Shown here one piece after another: positions 1 through 8,563 of a stretch of DNA of 64,000 nt (position 1 is its first letter; the number at the start of each line of letters is the position of its first letter). The DNA is taken from positions 1 to 64,000 of the forward strand of contig DDTN01000027.1 in NCBI GenBank assembly GCA_002344355.1, in the 5' to 3' direction. This DNA is from Proteobacteria bacterium UBA2363. GTDB lineage: Bacteria; Pseudomonadota; Gammaproteobacteria; Xanthomonadales; UBA2363. The notes under the pieces are model-generated. The model worked only from the letters and a program-made list of their open reading frames with translations, had not been told where the DNA came from and ran no database searches. The position numbers and the translations under genes were made by a program.

Positions 1-357
1 GCCGTCGGCCACGCGCAGGCAGGCCCCCAGATTGTGCGGATCGGTCACGCCGTCCAGCACCAGCAGCAGCGGCGGACCCTGCACCGCATCGAGCAGATCG
101 TCCAGCGAGTGCGTGCGCGCCAGCGGTTCGACCCGCGCCACCACGCCCTGGTGGCGCGGCGTGCCGGCCAGCTGCGTCAACCGCGCATCGTTGCTGTCCA
201 GCACCGGCACACCGGCAGCGGCCGCACGCTCCAGCAGCTGGCGCATGCGCTGATCGCGCCGCGCCGCATCGGCATGCAGCTCGACCACCGACGCCGGCGC
301 GGCGCGCAAACGCACCGCCACCGCGTGGAACCCGAACAGCGTGTGCTTGGTGCTCAA
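1..357 (-). CDS. rlmB: 23S rRNA (guanosine-2'-O-)-methyltransferase RlmB, 5' part only
   Basis: SpoU/TrmH-family enzyme that 2'-O-methylates a guanosine (G2251 in E. coli numbering) of 23S rRNA. Visible are the N-terminal substrate-binding domain (TLFGFHAV near the start) and the first SPOUT motif, LDGVTDPHNLGACLRVADG, at about residues 100-119; the rest of the catalytic domain lies beyond base 1. I chose the TTG at 357 because a GGGGAAGGG ribosome site sits just upstream; no in-frame ATG fits better. The FGFHAVxVRL opening and the ARRDxRMRQLLERA stretch are typical of betaproteobacterial RlmB and unlike Xanthomonas or Pseudomonas versions. It follows the Bug gene by about 60 bases on the same strand. 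Confidence 0.93.
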   Translation of the reverse strand, partial: MSTKHTLFGFHAVAVRLRAAPASVVELHADAARRDQRMRQLLERAAAAGVPVLDSNDARLTQLAGTPRHQGVVARVEPLARTHSLDDLLDAVQGPPLLLVLDGVTDPHNLGACLRVADG

Positions 358-417
358 TGCCCTTCCCCGTTTGCCCTGGCGAATCCCTGGCCGCTGGCGC
401 GGCGGCCGCGCGGCGCA

Positions 418-1389
418 TCAGTCGGCGGTGATCTTGCGCGATTCGATCAGCTGCTTCCAGCGCGCGTTCTCGCGCGCCTGGAACTCGGCGAACTGCTCGG
501 GCGTGTCGCCGACGATCTCGAAGCCGAGCTCGAGCAGCTTGGGCTTGACCGCCGGATCGTTCAGCGCGCCCACCATCGTCGCGTGCAGCTTGGCCTTGAC
601 GTCAGCCGGCAGCCCCTTGGGTGCGGCGGCCGCCTGCCACGAGTACACGTCCACGCCCTTGACGCCGGCCTCGGCCAGCGTGGGCACCTGCGGCAGCAGC
701 GCCGCGCGCTGCGCGCTGGTGACCGCCAGCGCGCGCAACTTGCCGCTGGCCACGTGCGGCACCACCACGTTGATGTTCTGGAACGAGGCATCGACCTGCG
801 CGCCGAGCAAGTCGCTCATCGCCGGGCCGCCGCCCTTGTAGGGCACGTGCACGCCGGAAGTGCCGGTTTGCTGCCAGAACAGCTCGGCCGTCAGGTGGTC
901 CGACGAGCCGTTGCCCGACGAGGCAAAGCTCAGCTTGTCGGGCGTCTTTTTCAGCGCGGCGATGACGTCGGCCACGCTCTTGTACGGCGAGGCCGCCGGC
1001 ACCACCAGCACGTTGGGTGCTTGCACCAGCACGGTGATCAGGTCGAAGTCCTTGCCGGCGTCGTAGGGCACGTTCTTGATCAGGTGCGGCGCGATCACGA
1101 AGGGCCCGAGTGACGACACCAGCACCGTGTAGCCGTCGGGCGCGGCGCGCTTGACCTGGCCGGCACCGATGGTGCCGGTGGCGCCGGCCTTGTTCTCGAC
1201 GACCACCGGCTGGCCGAGCTTTTCCTGCATCTTCGCGCCCACCGTGCGCGCGATCATGTCGGTGGAGCCGCCGGGCGGAAACGGCACCAGCAGCGTCACC
1301 GGCTTGGTCGGCCAGGCCTGGGCTTGCACCGCCGCCGCGGCGGCCAGGCCGACGGCGATCGCGACGATCGGGCGAAGCAGCTTGTTCAT
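418..1389 (-). CDS. Bug/TctC-family tripartite tricarboxylate transporter substrate-binding protein
   Basis: Periplasmic solute receptor of the Bug family, which captures small carboxylates, usually for a TctAB-type permease. The 323-residue protein has a Sec signal peptide (MNKLLRPIVAIAVGLAAAAAVQA), then the family start WPTKPVTLLVPFPPGGSTDM that forms part of the ligand site, and the later motifs GYTVL, VPYKGGGP and LPQVPTLAEAG. The second ATG (1389) is preferred over the one at 1398 because the GAGGAG ribosome site directly abuts the first. No TctA/TctB permease is adjacent, which is normal for this hugely expanded family. Ligand unknown. The family is abundant in Burkholderiales and rare in Lysobacterales, so its presence supports a foreign origin of the left end. 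Confidence 0.93.
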   Translation of the reverse strand: MNKLLRPIVAIAVGLAAAAAVQAQAWPTKPVTLLVPFPPGGSTDMIARTVGAKMQEKLGQPVVVENKAGATGTIGAGQVKRAAPDGYTVLVSSLGPFVIAPHLIKNVPYDAGKDFDLITVLVQAPNVLVVPAASPYKSVADVIAALKKTPDKLSFASSGNGSSDHLTAELFWQQTGTSGVHVPYKGGGPAMSDLLGAQVDASFQNINVVVPHVASGKLRALAVTSAQRAALLPQVPTLAEAGVKGVDVYSWQAAAAPKGLPADVKAKLHATMVGALNDPAVKPKLLELGFEIVGDTPEQFAEFQARENARWKQLIESRKITAD

Positions 1390-1524
1390 GGTCGGCATCT
1401 CCTCGAATAGAACCTGCAAGAGTGGGGTCGCAACGCCCGGCAGCCGCTGTGCAGCCGATACTGCGCGGGGCGGATGCTGCCTTTGTACCCCAGTCCATCG
1501 CCGAGCCAACCCCGGGGCAACGTC

Positions 1525-2007
1525 ATGAATCAAACCACCCGCCAGCGGCTGCAGCTCGGCACCATCGTCGTGCTGCTGCTGGTGATCGCCGCCATGGCCT
1601 ACAAGTTCATCGTGGCCGGGTCGGTCGAGCCCGCCGCCGACGGGCGCATGGCCATCGTGCTGGAGCCCGGCGAGCGCGACTTCGTGCTGCGCGAGATGCG
1701 CGGCTTCGTCGCCGGCTTGCAGCAGTTGACGGCCGCGCTCGCGCGCGACGACATGAAGGCCGCGGCCAGCGCGGCCAGCGGCATGGGCATGCACGCCGCC
1801 CACGGCGCGCCGGCGGCGATGGTGGCCAAGCTGCCGCTGCAGTTCAAGACGCTGGGTTTCAGCGTGCACCGCGAGTTCGACACGATCGCCGCCGACGCCG
1901 AGCGCCTGGGCGACGCCAAGCACACGCTGGCGCAGCTGGCGGACACGTTGCAAAAGTGCGTCGCCTGCCACGACGCATACCAGTTCAAGGCCACCGTGGC
2001 CCACTGA
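1525..2007 (+). CDS. Small membrane-anchored c-type cytochrome with C-terminal CxxCH
   Basis: 160-residue protein with an uncleaved N-terminal anchor (about residues 9-28, LGTIVVLLLVIAAMAY), a helical periplasmic domain and one haem-binding motif CVACH near the C-terminus, an arrangement like the cytochrome c' fold where the haem site is in the last helix. It probably carries one c-type haem on the periplasmic face; partner unknown. Start is the ATG at 1525 with a weak GGGGCAA upstream; a longer in-frame start exists at 1474 but adds an unlikely leader. Divergent from the Bug gene. Similar small cytochromes are common in Burkholderiales. It is the last gene of the left-end block before gammaproteobacterial-type genes begin. 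Confidence 0.8.
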   Translation: MNQTTRQRLQLGTIVVLLLVIAAMAYKFIVAGSVEPAADGRMAIVLEPGERDFVLREMRGFVAGLQQLTAALARDDMKAAASAASGMGMHAAHGAPAAMVAKLPLQFKTLGFSVHREFDTIAADAERLGDAKHTLAQLADTLQKCVACHDAYQFKATVAH

Positions 2008-2057
2008 GAGTCCGTGAAGCATTCCGCCGCGCAGGCCGCAAGCGCGCGCGGCAGCCG

Positions 2058-2612
2058 CTACAGCCCGAGCGCGAGCTGCGCCGCCTCGGACATGCGCGAG
2101 CGGTCCCACGGCGGGTCGAACACCAGATCGACCGTGGCCTCGCCCACATGCGGCAGCGCCAGCACCTTGTCGCAGATCTCGTCGGCCAGCACCTCGCCCA
2201 TGCCGCAGCCCGGCGCGGTCAGGGTCATCCGGATCGCGACATCGCGCCGGCCGTCCTCGCGCGGTCGCAGCTCGCACTCGTAGACCAGGCCCAGGTCGAC
2301 GATGTTGATCGGGATCTCCGGATCGAAGCAGGTGCGCAACTGCTGCCAGACCACCTGCTCGACATCCTCGTCGTCGGCGCCCTCGGGCAATTCCGGGGGC
2401 ACCGGCGGCAGCTTGCCCAGGGCGTCGGCGTCGGCGCCGGCGATCCGGAACAGGTTGCCCTCGATGTAGACCGTGAAGCTGCCGCCAAGGGCCTGGGTGA
2501 TGTAGCCCGCCTGCCCGGCCGGCAACTGCACGGCATCGCCGGCCGGGACCAGGACGGCATCGCAGTCGCGCTGCAGGGTGAACGGTTCGCTGGTGCTGCT
2601 GTAAGGTGTCAT
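2058..2612 (-). CDS. sufT: SufT, DUF59/MIP18-type iron-sulfur cluster assembly factor
   Basis: 184-residue SufT, an accessory factor in Fe-S cluster maturation under high demand. The N-terminal SufT-specific region contains YITQALGGSFTVYIEGNLFRI (about 42-62); the C-terminal MIP18/DUF59 domain has PEIPINIVDLGLVYE, the conserved APGCGMG cysteine loop and VDLVFDPPWDRSRMS. Length matches the family. It is usually found in or near a suf operon; no other suf gene is visible here, since the sequence to its right is unrelated and the left side changes character. First gene that looks clearly gammaproteobacterial when reading from the left. Confidence 0.93.
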   Translation of the reverse strand: MTPYSSTSEPFTLQRDCDAVLVPAGDAVQLPAGQAGYITQALGGSFTVYIEGNLFRIAGADADALGKLPPVPPELPEGADDEDVEQVVWQQLRTCFDPEIPINIVDLGLVYECELRPREDGRRDVAIRMTLTAPGCGMGEVLADEICDKVLALPHVGEATVDLVFDPPWDRSRMSEAAQLALGL

Positions 2613-2713
2613 GCCGTCCGGGCGTCCGGTTAGAAGGGGCGGAGGGCGGTGTCGTTGGCCGGTCGGGCCGGGGCTGAGGCCCGGGCGCGCACGGCGTACT
2701 TGCCGGAAGGTGG

Positions 2714-3196
2714 ATGCAGGCCGTGATTTTCCAACACTCCGGGTCGGAACGGAACGCCGGCCCCGCTTCGCTTGCGTCGCTTTGGCCTTTCTGGCTGCTG
2801 CTGGTCGGGTTCGAGGCGGCGCTGTGGCTGCTGATGGCGCTGAAGTTCAGGCAGCCGTGCGCGCCGGTGGCGCTGGCCGCCGGCCTGACCCTGGGCGTTG
2901 CGGTGTCGACCTTCGGCGGCCGCGGCCTGCGCGGCCTGCTCTGGGCCGCCGGGCTCACCGTCGTGGTGATCGGCGTGGTCCTGTACGGCCTTGCCGCCTT
3001 CCATGTCGCGCGGGTGCTCGGCCAGCCGGTGCTGGCGGCCCTTGCCGGCACCGGCGTCGGCTTCGCGCTCGCGGTGCTGGACGGCCTGCTGGCAGCGGGC
3101 GACTGGCTGTACCTGGCCGGCGGCCTGGTCCTGGCCGCCGCATTCGGCCACGGATTCGGCCCGCGCAGGCGCACGCCGCGGCCGGGCCCGGCCTGA
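2714..3196 (+). CDS. Small polytopic membrane protein, function unknown
   Basis: 160 residues with about four predicted hydrophobic segments (roughly 23-43, 50-69, 75-97 and 105-143) and a basic Arg/Pro-rich C-terminus. I recognise no family. The start at 2714 follows GGAAGG closely and the hydrophobicity pattern looks like a real inner-membrane protein rather than an antisense artefact. It is divergent from sufT and converges on the tailed secreted gene at 3314-4591. Existence moderately sure; function unknown. Confidence 0.55.
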   Translation: MQAVIFQHSGSERNAGPASLASLWPFWLLLVGFEAALWLLMALKFRQPCAPVALAAGLTLGVAVSTFGGRGLRGLLWAAGLTVVVIGVVLYGLAAFHVARVLGQPVLAALAGTGVGFALAVLDGLLAAGDWLYLAGGLVLAAAFGHGFGPRRRTPRPGPA

Positions 3197-3313
3197 GGGG
3201 CGCGCGGCGACGCGTCGCGGGCATGTCGCAGCGCCCGGGCGCGGCCACCGTCGCGGCCGCCTCATGCGACGACCGCTGGACGGCGACCGCGCCGGGCCGG
3301 GCCGGACGGCCGG

Positions 3314-4591
3314 TCAGAACGGCGCAGCCGCCTGGAAGCCGTCGTAGAACAGGCGGTCCGGCAGCGCCAGCCGGAGCAGCGAGACCCGCGTGTTGCCGCC
3401 CTGGTCGTAGGACGCCTGGATGTGGATGGCCCCGTCCTCGGCGAGGCTCAGGCCGGTGGTGGTGGTGAAGGTGCCCAGGATGTCGACCAGGGTGGCGTCG
3501 GCATTGCCGTCGCCGGTGAGGTCGAGGCCGCTGCCGGTGCGCAGGAGCAGCACCGAGTCGTGCAGGCGGCCGGCATCGTTGGCGAAGAACAGCTTGCGCA
3601 CGTTGCCCGGCGTGTTCCAGGCATGCAGGGCCTGGCCCAGGTTGTTGATCGCGATGGCGCGCAGTGCCGACCCGGCGCCCAGCAGCTCGCCATCGACCAG
3701 GTCGCCCTCGCGCACCTGCAGTTCGCCGTTGAACGCGAGGAAGGCATCGGTGGCCGTGGCGCCGTCGGTGTCGCCGGCCAGCAGCCAGTCGCCGGCGTCG
3801 TTGACCGCCACGCCGGCGAAGTTCTGCCAGTTCTCGCCCGGCGCCGACGACCCGACCGGAGAGCCTTCCCGGGCGACCACGCTGCCGTCCAGGTAGACGA
3901 CGTTGTCGTTGGCCGTGCTGCCGGTCTGCAGGATGAGCAGGGCCGCCAGGTGCGCGCCGCTGTCGCTCATCTGGTACTGGAAGCCGATCCCGGTGGTGCC
4001 GATGGCGAAGCCGCCGACCACATCGCCGGTGCGCAACAGCGGCTCGTAGGCGAACGGCGCGGTGGTGCTGGCCCGGTACAGGACCCGCCCCTGGGTCGAG
4101 CCGCCCTGGACGTCGGTGAGGCCGCCCACCCAGACCGCGCGGCCGTCCGGCAGCATCGACGGCCGGCTGTGGAAGGTGGTGAACTGGCCGGGCAGGCCGG
4201 GCGCCGGATCGGTGCCGCGCAGCAGCAGCCCGGCCTGGGTCCAGACCGAGTCCTCGCCGTCCGCGTTCGGGCTGTAGACGAAGGCGCCGCCGTCGCCGAT
4301 GCCGATCGTCGCCTCGCCGCCGGCGAGCACCGTACCGGCCACGTCGCCGCTGTCGAAGACCACCGCGCCGTCGTACCAGATCGCGCGGTTGCCGTTGGCC
4401 AGGACCACCAGCGACCCCGGTCGCCCCGCGCCGTCCAGGAACACCGGATTGAGCGTGGCGACCGTGGACCCGGCCAGCGCGTCGCCCTGGCTGAGCAGCA
4501 CGTCGGCGGCGACCGGTGGCGCGCCGGCGTGCGCGCAGGTGCAGGCGAGCGCCGCCACGAGCGGCGGCAAGGAGCGGAGTTGTCTGGCCAT
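3314..4591 (-). CDS. Secreted beta-propeller-like protein with C-terminal FYDGFQ tail
   Basis: 425-residue exported protein. Signal peptide at about 1-22 (MARQLRSLPPLVAALACTCAHA), followed by repeated short beta-type segments of the form 'dgravw.ggl.. / y.pllrtGd.v' that recall the choice-of-anchor proteins built of weak propeller repeats (vLl.GD, reGs.v, reGdlvdG). No catalytic motif is recognised. The C-terminus ends DRLFYDGFQ plus five residues, the same short tail found on several other secreted proteins in this window. Start ATG at 4591 has AGAGGA seven bases upstream. It lies 53 bases downstream of the pntB stop in reverse orientation order but is probably a separate transcript or read-through tail. 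Confidence 0.85.
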   Translation of the reverse strand: MARQLRSLPPLVAALACTCAHAGAPPVAADVLLSQGDALAGSTVATLNPVFLDGAGRPGSLVVLANGNRAIWYDGAVVFDSGDVAGTVLAGGEATIGIGDGGAFVYSPNADGEDSVWTQAGLLLRGTDPAPGLPGQFTTFHSRPSMLPDGRAVWVGGLTDVQGGSTQGRVLYRASTTAPFAYEPLLRTGDVVGGFAIGTTGIGFQYQMSDSGAHLAALLILQTGSTANDNVVYLDGSVVAREGSPVGSSAPGENWQNFAGVAVNDAGDWLLAGDTDGATATDAFLAFNGELQVREGDLVDGELLGAGSALRAIAINNLGQALHAWNTPGNVRKLFFANDAGRLHDSVLLLRTGSGLDLTGDGNADATLVDILGTFTTTTGLSLAEDGAIHIQASYDQGGNTRVSLLRLALPDRLFYDGFQAAAPF

Positions 4592-4644
4592 GACGATGTC
4601 CTCTGGCGATCCGCAGCCGGTCCGGACCCGGGGCCCCTGTGCCG

Positions 4645-6090
4645 TCAGGTCTCCAGCTGCTTGAGTTCGCTCACCAGCGCGCCGGCCACGGCATTGCCGT
4701 CGCCGTACAGCAGGCGGGCGTTGTCGGCGTAGAACAGGGCGTTCTCGATGCCGGCGAAGCCGCGGCCCTTGCCGCGCTTGACGATCACCACGTTGCGCGA
4801 GTGGTCGACGTCGAGGATCGGCATGCCGTAGATCGGCGAGCCCGGGTCGGTGCGCGCCACCGGGTTGACCACGTCGTTGGCGCCGATCACCAGGGACACG
4901 TCGGTGGTCGCGAATTCCGGGTTGATGTCGTCCATGTCGACGATCAGGTCGTAGGGCACGCCGGCCTCGGCGAGCAGCACGTTCATGTGGCCCGGCATGC
5001 GCCCGGCCACCGGGTGGATGGCGAAGCGGACCTTGACGCCGCGCTCGATCAGCAGCCGCGACAGCTCCCAGATCTTGTGCTGGGCCTGCGCCACGGCCAT
5101 GCCGTAGCCGGGCACGATCACGACGCGCTCGGCGAACGCCATCATCGCCGCCACGTCGGAGGCCTCGATCTCCTTCTGGCTGCCGGCGATCTCCTGGGCC
5201 TGGCCACCGCCCCCGAAGTTCGAGAACAGCACGTTGCTGATCGGCCGGTTCATGGCCTTGGCCATCAGCTGGGTGAGCAGCATGCCGGCGGCGCCGACCA
5301 CGGTGCCGGCGATGATCAGCGCCTCGTTGCCCAGCACGTAGCCCTTGAAGGCCACCGCCAGGCCGGTGAAGGCGTTGTACAGGGAGATCACCACCGGCAT
5401 GTCGGCGCCGCCGATCGGCAGGGTCATCAGCACGCCGAACAGCAGGGCGACCACGAAGAAGGCGATGATCGCCGGCACCTGCAGCTGGTAGACCAGGAAG
5501 GCGCCCAGTCCCAGGCTGGCCAGGAATACCAGGCCGTTGAACAGCTGCTGGCCGGCGAACCGGAAGGTGCGGTCCAGACGGCCGTCCAGCTTGGCCCAGG
5601 CGATCACCGAGCCGGAGAAGGCCACCGCACCGATCAGCGAACCCAGGATCGCCAGCACCAGCTTGGTGCGGTCCAGGCAGGCGTGCGCGGCGATCGCCTC
5701 GGCCGTGCAGGCGCCACCGAAGGTCGCGGCGTTGAGCAGCGCATAGGCGCCGATCGCCGCCGCCGAGCCGCCGCCCATGCCGTTGAAGATGGCGACCATC
5801 TGCGGCATGTCGGTGATCGGCACCTTCCTGCCCCACGCCCAGAACGCCCAGGACAGCGCGATCGCCACCACCATCAGCACCAGGTTGGTGGTGTCGATGC
5901 CGTGCGCGCCCCAGGTCGAGGGCGCCACGAAGGTCACCAGGGTGGCGATCACCATGCCGACGCCGGCCCAGCGGATGCCGGTTCGGGCGGTCACCGGCGA
6001 GGCCATCTTCATCAGGCCCAGGATGAACAGGGCCGCGGCGGCCAGGTAGCTGGCCTTGGCCAGCAGGTCGAGGAATCCGGGAAGGGCCAC
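4645..6090 (-). CDS. pntB: NAD(P) transhydrogenase subunit beta
   Basis: 481-residue PntB: the NADP(H)-binding domain III plus most of the membrane proton channel (domain II). About eight hydrophobic segments fill residues 1-260; domain III follows with VPGYGMAVAQAQ (nucleotide-binding GxGxxxA loop), HPVAGRMPGHMNVLLAEA, DDINPEFATTDV, ANDVVNPVA, and the closing VIVKRGKGRGFAGIENALF. With the alpha subunits it couples proton entry to NADP reduction by NADH in the inner membrane. The GTG at 6090 follows the pntAb stop by two bases, and its ribosome site GGGGGG lies in the end of pntAb, indicating translational coupling. Confidence 0.96.
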   Translation of the reverse strand: MALPGFLDLLAKASYLAAAALFILGLMKMASPVTARTGIRWAGVGMVIATLVTFVAPSTWGAHGIDTTNLVLMVVAIALSWAFWAWGRKVPITDMPQMVAIFNGMGGGSAAAIGAYALLNAATFGGACTAEAIAAHACLDRTKLVLAILGSLIGAVAFSGSVIAWAKLDGRLDRTFRFAGQQLFNGLVFLASLGLGAFLVYQLQVPAIIAFFVVALLFGVLMTLPIGGADMPVVISLYNAFTGLAVAFKGYVLGNEALIIAGTVVGAAGMLLTQLMAKAMNRPISNVLFSNFGGGGQAQEIAGSQKEIEASDVAAMMAFAERVVIVPGYGMAVAQAQHKIWELSRLLIERGVKVRFAIHPVAGRMPGHMNVLLAEAGVPYDLIVDMDDINPEFATTDVSLVIGANDVVNPVARTDPGSPIYGMPILDVDHSRNVVIVKRGKGRGFAGIENALFYADNARLLYGDGNAVAGALVSELKQLET

Positions 6091-6092
6091 CG

Positions 6093-6383
6093 TCAGCCCC
6101 CCTTGCCCTTGCTGGACTTGAACATCTCCAGCATGCGCTCGGTGACCACATAGCCGCCGACCGCGTTGCCGGCGCCGAGCAGCACCGCCACGAAGCCGAT
6201 CGCGCGCTCCAGGGTGGTGTCGGCGTGGGCCAGGGCGATCATCGCGCCGACCAGGACGATGCCGTGCACGAAGTTCGAGCCGGACATCAACGGCGTGTGC
6301 AGGATCACCGGCACCCGGGAGATGATCACGTGGCCGGTGATCGCGGCCAGCAGGAAGATGTAGAGCGCGACGAAGCCGTCCAT
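6093..6383 (-). CDS. pntAb: NAD(P) transhydrogenase subunit alpha part 2 (membrane)
   Basis: 96-residue membrane piece of the alpha subunit, with three or four hydrophobic helices (about 5-22, 38-52, 62-80) and the family sequences ITGHVIISRVPVILHTPLMS and NAVGGYVVTERML. It supplies part of the proton-conducting domain II. Separate pntAa and pntAb genes are the arrangement of alphaproteobacteria and Xanthomonas, in contrast to the fused E. coli PntA. Middle gene of the pntAa-pntAb-pntB operon. Confidence 0.95.
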   Translation of the reverse strand: MDGFVALYIFLLAAITGHVIISRVPVILHTPLMSGSNFVHGIVLVGAMIALAHADTTLERAIGFVAVLLGAGNAVGGYVVTERMLEMFKSSKGKGG

Positions 6384-6437
6384 CAGGCGGTCCTCCCGGC
6401 GGTTTCGCAGCGGCCGCGGTGCTGCGGCAGGAACGGG

Positions 6438-7565
6438 TCATTCATGGCCGAGGGCCTCGCGGGTGGCGGCGTGGCGGACCGCGCCGTCGTGGGTGAGGCA
6501 GCTTCCGGCCACCAGGTCGTCGTCGAAGTCGACCGCCAGCGCGCCGTCGCGGACCAGCAGCTGGGCGAAGGTGAACAGGTTGCGCGCGTACATCTCGCTG
6601 GCATGGGTGGCGGTGCGGGCCGGGAGGTTGACCGGGCCGATCACGGCGACGCCGCCGTGCTCGACGGTCTCGCCGGGCCGGGTCAGCTCGCAGTTGCCGC
6701 CGGTCTCGGCGGCCAGGTCGACCAGCACGGCGCCGGGCTTCATGCCGGCGACCATCGCCGCGCTGACGATGCGCGGCGCCGCCCGGCCCGGCACCGCCGC
6801 GGTGGTCACCACCACGTCGATGCCCTTGAGGTGGGCGGCCAGCGCCTCCTGCTGGCGGGCGCGCTCCTCGGCGGTGAGTTCGCGGGCGTAGCCGCCCTCG
6901 CCGGCGGCATTGACGCCGAGGTCGAGGAACTTGGCGCCGAGCGACTCGATCTGCTCGCGCGTTTCCGGACGCACGTCGAAACCTTCGACCATGGCGCCCA
7001 GCCGGCGCGCGGTGGCGATCGCCTGCAGGCCGGCGACGCCGGCGCCGATCACCAGCACCTTGCTGGGGCGCACGGTGCCGGCGGCGGTGGTCAGCATCGG
7101 GAAGAACTTCGGTGCCGCCTCGGCGGCGATCAGCATCGCCTTGTATCCGGCAGCGGCGGCCTGCGAGGACAGGATGTCCATGGCCTGGGCGCGGGTGGTG
7201 CGCGGCAGCAGCTCCAGCGCGAAGGCGCTGATGCCACCATCGCGCAGCGCCCGTACCAGGGCCTGCTCGCGGTAGGGCGCCAGTGCGCCGATCAGGGCCG
7301 CGCCCCGCCGCAGGCGCGAAACCAGCGCCGGGGACGGGGGCTGCACCGCGAACACCACGTCGGCCGCGGCGTAGACCGCCCCGGCGTCGTCGAACCATTC
7401 GACGTCGCCATAGGCGGCATCGGGGAAGCCCGCAGCCAGTCCGGCACCGCGCTGGATCACCAGCGACATGCCCGCGGCGGCCAGCTTCTTCGCCACCTCG
7501 GGCACCAGGGCGACGCGACGTTCGCCGCTCGCCTGCTCACGGATCACGCCGATCTTTACGGCCAT
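6438..7565 (-). CDS. pntAa: NAD(P) transhydrogenase subunit alpha part 1 (NAD-binding)
   Basis: 375-residue soluble domain I binding NAD(H), related to alanine dehydrogenase. Visible are KIGVIREQASGERRVALVPE at the start, the mobile loop region near PAPYREQ, the Rossmann glycine loop VLVIGAGVAGLQAIATARRLGA (about 171-192), and VVVTTAAVPGRAAPRIVS. ATG at 7565 follows GGGAGGGG. First gene of the pnt operon; the promoter should lie in the 7566-7760 stretch, which otherwise holds only repeats. Confidence 0.96.
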   Translation of the reverse strand: MAVKIGVIREQASGERRVALVPEVAKKLAAAGMSLVIQRGAGLAAGFPDAAYGDVEWFDDAGAVYAAADVVFAVQPPSPALVSRLRRGAALIGALAPYREQALVRALRDGGISAFALELLPRTTRAQAMDILSSQAAAAGYKAMLIAAEAAPKFFPMLTTAAGTVRPSKVLVIGAGVAGLQAIATARRLGAMVEGFDVRPETREQIESLGAKFLDLGVNAAGEGGYARELTAEERARQQEALAAHLKGIDVVVTTAAVPGRAAPRIVSAAMVAGMKPGAVLVDLAAETGGNCELTRPGETVEHGGVAVIGPVNLPARTATHASEMYARNLFTFAQLLVRDGALAVDFDDDLVAGSCLTHDGAVRHAATREALGHE

Positions 7566-7702
7566 GCACCCCTCCCGGTGGAAGGCCCGATGGTAGCCGC
7601 GCGCGCTCGACGGCGACAAGCGCCGTCGGCGACGGGCGCCCGGACCGATGGCCAGGCCCTGGGTGGATGGGCCATCAACTCGGGACTGATCCTCGCAACT
7701 GA

Positions 7703-7751
7703 TCCTCGAGGCTCGGGCCTCGGGCCTCGGGCGACGGGCGACGGGCGACGA
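7703..7751. repeat. Short tandem repeats upstream of pntAa
   Basis: Consecutive 7-base units: CGGGCCT about three times followed by CGGGCGA three times. It lies in the 425-base gene-free stretch 7566-7990 between pntAa and the nitroreductase gene, next to the palindromic element at 7761-7806. I see no gene in this stretch. Confidence 0.8.
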
Positions 7752-7760
7752 AGCAGGATC

Positions 7761-7806
7761 CACTCCCCTCTCCCTCTGGGAGAGGGGCCGGGGGAGAGGG
7801 CCGGGG
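7761..7806. repeat. Palindromic intergenic repeat, copy 1
   Basis: Perfect inverted repeat CCCCTCTCCC / GGGAGAGGGG (7765-7774 and 7778-7787) followed by the asymmetric tail GGCCGGGGGAGAGGG. The same element recurs at 12209, 12369, 20960, 46865 and 46947, always in the same orientation with the GGGGGAGAGGG tail to the right where present. REP-like or MITE-like; such short elements are common between Xanthomonad genes. Confidence 0.85.
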
Positions 7807-7990
7807 CTTGCCATGATCGTCACCGGCGCCACTCCCGGCACCCGCGCTGGCCAGAGCGTTCCTCTCCGCTTATGCACCCCCGAGCGCGGGGGAGAAAGAA
7901 GCGCACCGCCGCCACACCAGCGGCAGGCGCAGGGCGGGGGCGAGCGGCACGGGAGCGGGTGCTGCGCGCTGCGGGTACGATGCCCGCTCT

Positions 7991-8563
7991 ATGGATACCG
8001 AAGCCCTCGCCTTCCTGCACCGGCGCCGCTCGACGCCTTCGCGGCTGCTGGCCGATCCCGGCCCCGACGACGCCACCCTGGCCCGCATGCTGGCCACCGC
8101 GCTGCGCGTGCCCGACCACGGCCGCCTGACGCCCTGGCGCTTCCTGCGCATCGCCGGCGAGGCCCGGCACCGGCTCGGGCAGGCCCTGGCGGACATCCAC
8201 TCGGCCGAACACCCCGAGGCCCCGGCCGCGGTCCTGGACAAGGAGCGTGGTCGCTTCAGCCACGCACCGGTGGTCGTCGCCGTGATCGGCACGATCGCCC
8301 ACGGCCACCGCATCCCCGAGGTCGAGCAGCGCCTGTCCGGCGGCGCGGTCTGTTTCCAGCTGCTGCTGGCCGCGCAGGCGCTTGGCTTCGGCGCGCAGTG
8401 GCTGACCGGCTGGGCCGCCTACCATCCCGCCATCCACGCCCGCCTGGGCCTGGCGGCCGGCGAGGAGATCCTGGGCTTCGTGCACATCGGCACGGCCACC
8501 GTCGAGACCGCCGAGCGCGAGCGCCCCGACGCCAGCGCCCTGCTCTCGGACTGGACCGGATGA
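7991..8563 (+). CDS. Nitroreductase family protein (YdjA-like)
   Basis: 190-residue FMN-dependent oxidoreductase of the nitroreductase superfamily, close to the small YdjA/YfhC group. It begins DTEALAFLHRRRSTPSRLL, carries APDHGRLTPWRFLRI-type motif (RVPDHGRLTPWRFL, phosphate/FMN contacts) and ends with the conserved LGFGAQWLTGWAA and GEEILGFVHIGT. Reduces nitro-compounds or related electron acceptors with NAD(P)H; physiological substrate unknown. Start ATG at 7991. Its TGA overlaps the ATG of the exonuclease gene (ATGA), so the two are co-translated. Confidence 0.9.
   Translation: MDTEALAFLHRRRSTPSRLLADPGPDDATLARMLATALRVPDHGRLTPWRFLRIAGEARHRLGQALADIHSAEHPEAPAAVLDKERGRFSHAPVVVAVIGTIAHGHRIPEVEQRLSGGAVCFQLLLAAQALGFGAQWLTGWAAYHPAIHARLGLAAGEEILGFVHIGTATVETAERERPDASALLSDWTG

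Noticed and set aside
418..3174. A long minus-strand open frame spanning Bug receptor and beyond
   Set aside because: Only the part from 1389 to 418 matches a known family; the rest is antisense to the cytochrome and membrane genes in high-GC DNA.
2611..3468. 285-residue plus-strand frame overlapping the small membrane protein
   Set aside because: Arg/Pro/Gly-rich with no start signal, typical of shadow frames in high-GC DNA.
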